Source: an uncultured Rikenella sp.
Lineage (GTDB): Bacteria; Bacteroidota; Bacteroidia; Bacteroidales; Rikenellaceae
Assembly (NCBI RefSeq): GCF_910579375.1
Contig: NZ_CAJTUJ010000022.1
Span: 1-26,599 of the forward strand
Direction: 5' to 3'
DNA: 26,599 nucleotides
Below the pieces are notes generated by a model. It was not told where the DNA came from and made no database searches. It saw nothing but the letters and a program-made list of their open reading frames with translations. Both the position numbers and the translations under genes were made by a program. Of this stretch, positions 26,077-26,599 are shown in pieces; the stretch's first letter is position 1, and every line of letters begins with the position of its first letter.

Positions 26077-26289
26077 GGGTCTGTCGTCTCTGTTGGTTTC
26101 TCTCCCGCCCCGGGCTACCGCGGCAGCACCTCGGGCGCGCTGAGCTACGTCGGTGACTATGGTTACAGCTGGGCTTCTACGGCCAGTGGGATCAGCGGGA
26201 TGTACTTGCACTTCTATGCGACAGAACTCAGCCCCAGCCACTCGGCGAACCGTGCCTACGGTCTTCAGTTGCGTTGCCTCTCGGAATAA
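26077..26289 (+). pseudogene. Headless C-terminal fragment of a variable surface protein (candidate DGR variable repeat)
   Basis: From about 26098 one frame reads FSPAPGYRG and continues through SGAL, YVG, W and S positions to LQLRCLSE and the stop at 26287-26289. This is the C-terminal domain of a large Bacteroidales surface/fimbrillin-associated family (FISUMP or DUF1566-like). No start codon exists in this frame back to the patatin stop, so it is a 5'-truncated remnant or a rearranged piece. Many codons between 26122 and 26259 look like AAC or AAT codons changed at their first two bases (GGC, AGC, TAC, GAC, CAC, ATC, TAT). That is the footprint of adenine mutagenesis in DGR variable repeats, whose Bacteroidetes templates are rich in AAC. 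Confidence 0.7.
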
Positions 26290-26349
26290 ACGCGCCCACA
26301 GGGCGTTTTGCTGGCAGCCTCTACCCCAAGTAACTGGCCGCCTCTACCC
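26261..26349 (+). repeat. 89-bp inverted repeat, left arm
   Basis: This segment is a perfect 89-bp reverse complement of 26511-26599. It begins in the Gly codon just after the last apparently variable codon of the fragment (TAC, 26257-26259). It then spans the final coding residues LQLRCLSE, the stop, a hairpin and two 17-nt direct repeats. Because the window stops at 26599, the repeat may extend further. Confidence 0.95.
26293..26309 (+). terminator. Hairpin after the fragment stop codon
   Basis: CGCCC (26293-26297), loop ACA and GGGCG (26301-26305) are followed by TTTT, 4 nt past the stop. It may act as an intrinsic terminator. DGR targets also carry a hairpin just downstream of the variable repeat that supports template transfer, so either reading is possible. 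Confidence 0.5.
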
Positions 26350-26350
26350 C
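26311..26350. repeat. Two 17-nt direct repeats
   Basis: CTGGCAGCCTCTACCCC (26311-26327) and CTGGCCGCCTCTACCCC (26334-26350) differ at one base and lie 23 bp apart. The pair is present again in inverted orientation at 26511-26549. Sets of short repeats like this resemble the ends of IS21-family elements, but no transposase is present, so their role is unknown. Confidence 0.6.
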
Positions 26351-26510
26351 ACGACAGCATCTCCCGGTCGCCCGACCCACTTTAGTCGAGAGTGAATATT
26401 AAGGGTCGGAGCCAGCGTGGCCGGAAACGAGCATTGCGATGTTGCAGGCCTACGCCGGGGGTGGCTCCGGCCCGGGCGGTTCTGCGAACCGCAGGATTCA
26501 ACTCAAAATA
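26351..26510. other. Structured spacer between the inverted repeat arms
   Basis: These 160 bp hold no convincing gene. They contain a paired region CGGAGCCA (26407-26414) with TGGCTCCG (26462-26469), inside which CCGG (26420-26423) can pair with a second CCGG near 26455-26458. A perfect 7-bp hairpin follows (26476-26482 with 26486-26492). The arrangement looks like a folded RNA of about 90 nt, though neither strand nor function can be assigned. Confidence 0.45.
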
Positions 26511-26599
26511 GGGTAGAGGCGGCCAGTTACTTGGGGTAGAGGCTGCCAGCAAAACGCCCTGTGGGCGCGTTTATTCCGAGAGGCAACGCAACTGAAGAC
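26511..26599 (-). repeat. 89-bp inverted repeat, right arm
   Basis: This is the perfect reverse complement of 26261-26349, running to the last base of the window. On the minus strand it contains the same stop (26571-26573), the same hairpin (26555-26567) with TTTT (26551-26554), and both 17-nt repeats (26533-26549 and 26511-26526). Confidence 0.95.
26571..26599 (-). CDS. 3' end of a second variable surface protein gene (partial)
   Basis: Reading from the window edge on the minus strand, the last eight codons give LQLRCLSE and a TAA stop, identical to the plus-strand fragment. This implies a convergent paralogue whose body lies beyond the window. It could instead be a DGR template repeat, but the identity runs about 60 bp past the stop, which fits a second target gene better. 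A foldback assembly artefact is a third option. Confidence 0.5.

Noticed and set aside
24266..26143. Alternative frames within the patatin gene
   Set aside because: The 770-residue frame has all catalytic motifs, POTRA and barrel, and the others carry none of these.
26311..26549. Terminal repeats of an IS21-like or miniature transposon
   Set aside because: The short direct repeats inside an inverted repeat look like IS21-type ends. However, the arms also include the coding 3' end of the same gene on both sides, no transposase lies between them, and no target duplication can be defined.

Overview
The window looks like chromosomal DNA from a high-GC Bacteroidales bacterium, most plausibly Alistipes or another member of the Rikenellaceae. 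Three things point there. The promoters fit the Bacteroidetes consensus (TTTG, about 19 nt, TAnnTTTG). The ribosomal proteins and accessory genes are typical of the phylum: a 6-bladed beta-propeller lipoprotein, a patatin fused to an outer-membrane barrel, and an SDR-type threonine dehydrogenase. The genes also lack obvious strong Shine-Dalgarno sites. The genus is inferred, not proven.

Layout. Positions 1-630 hold no convincing gene. They are a dense array of hairpins that includes two copies, 193 bp apart, of one structured element. Positions 632-12324, on the minus strand, carry the translation cluster: rpsL-rpsG-fusA-rpsJ, a terminator, an inserted lipoprotein gene with its own terminator, then a textbook promoter for [56 protein letters not shown]. 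The S10/spc operon stops with a strong terminator right after rpsN, so rpsH and the rest of spc-alpha must lie elsewhere. Positions 12419-17075 (minus) are an M16 peptidase followed by a U32-family (RlhA-like) protein. Positions 17194-20578 (plus) are a 57-residue winged-helix protein, ung, manC and murF. Positions 20573-22427 (minus) are an L-threonine 3-dehydrogenase and a zinc-ribbon membrane protein. Positions 22572-23714 (minus) are a cyclophilin and panD with a terminator. Positions 23763-26075 (plus) encode a PlpD-like patatin/Omp85 protein.

The right end is the most unusual part. Directly after the patatin stop codon is a headless coding fragment (about 26077-26289). It encodes the C-terminal domain of a Bacteroidales surface protein whose codons look like the variable repeat of a diversity-generating retroelement (DGR). 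The last codons, the stop and about 60 bp of 3' flank are repeated perfectly (89 bp) in inverted orientation at 26511-26599, where the window ends. The identity starts just after the last apparently hypervariable codon. No reverse transcriptase or template repeat is visible here, so the DGR reading is an inference.

Both ends of the window fall in repetitive DNA, which suggests the window is a whole contig bounded by repeats. No rRNA, tRNA, CRISPR array or intact insertion sequence was recognised.
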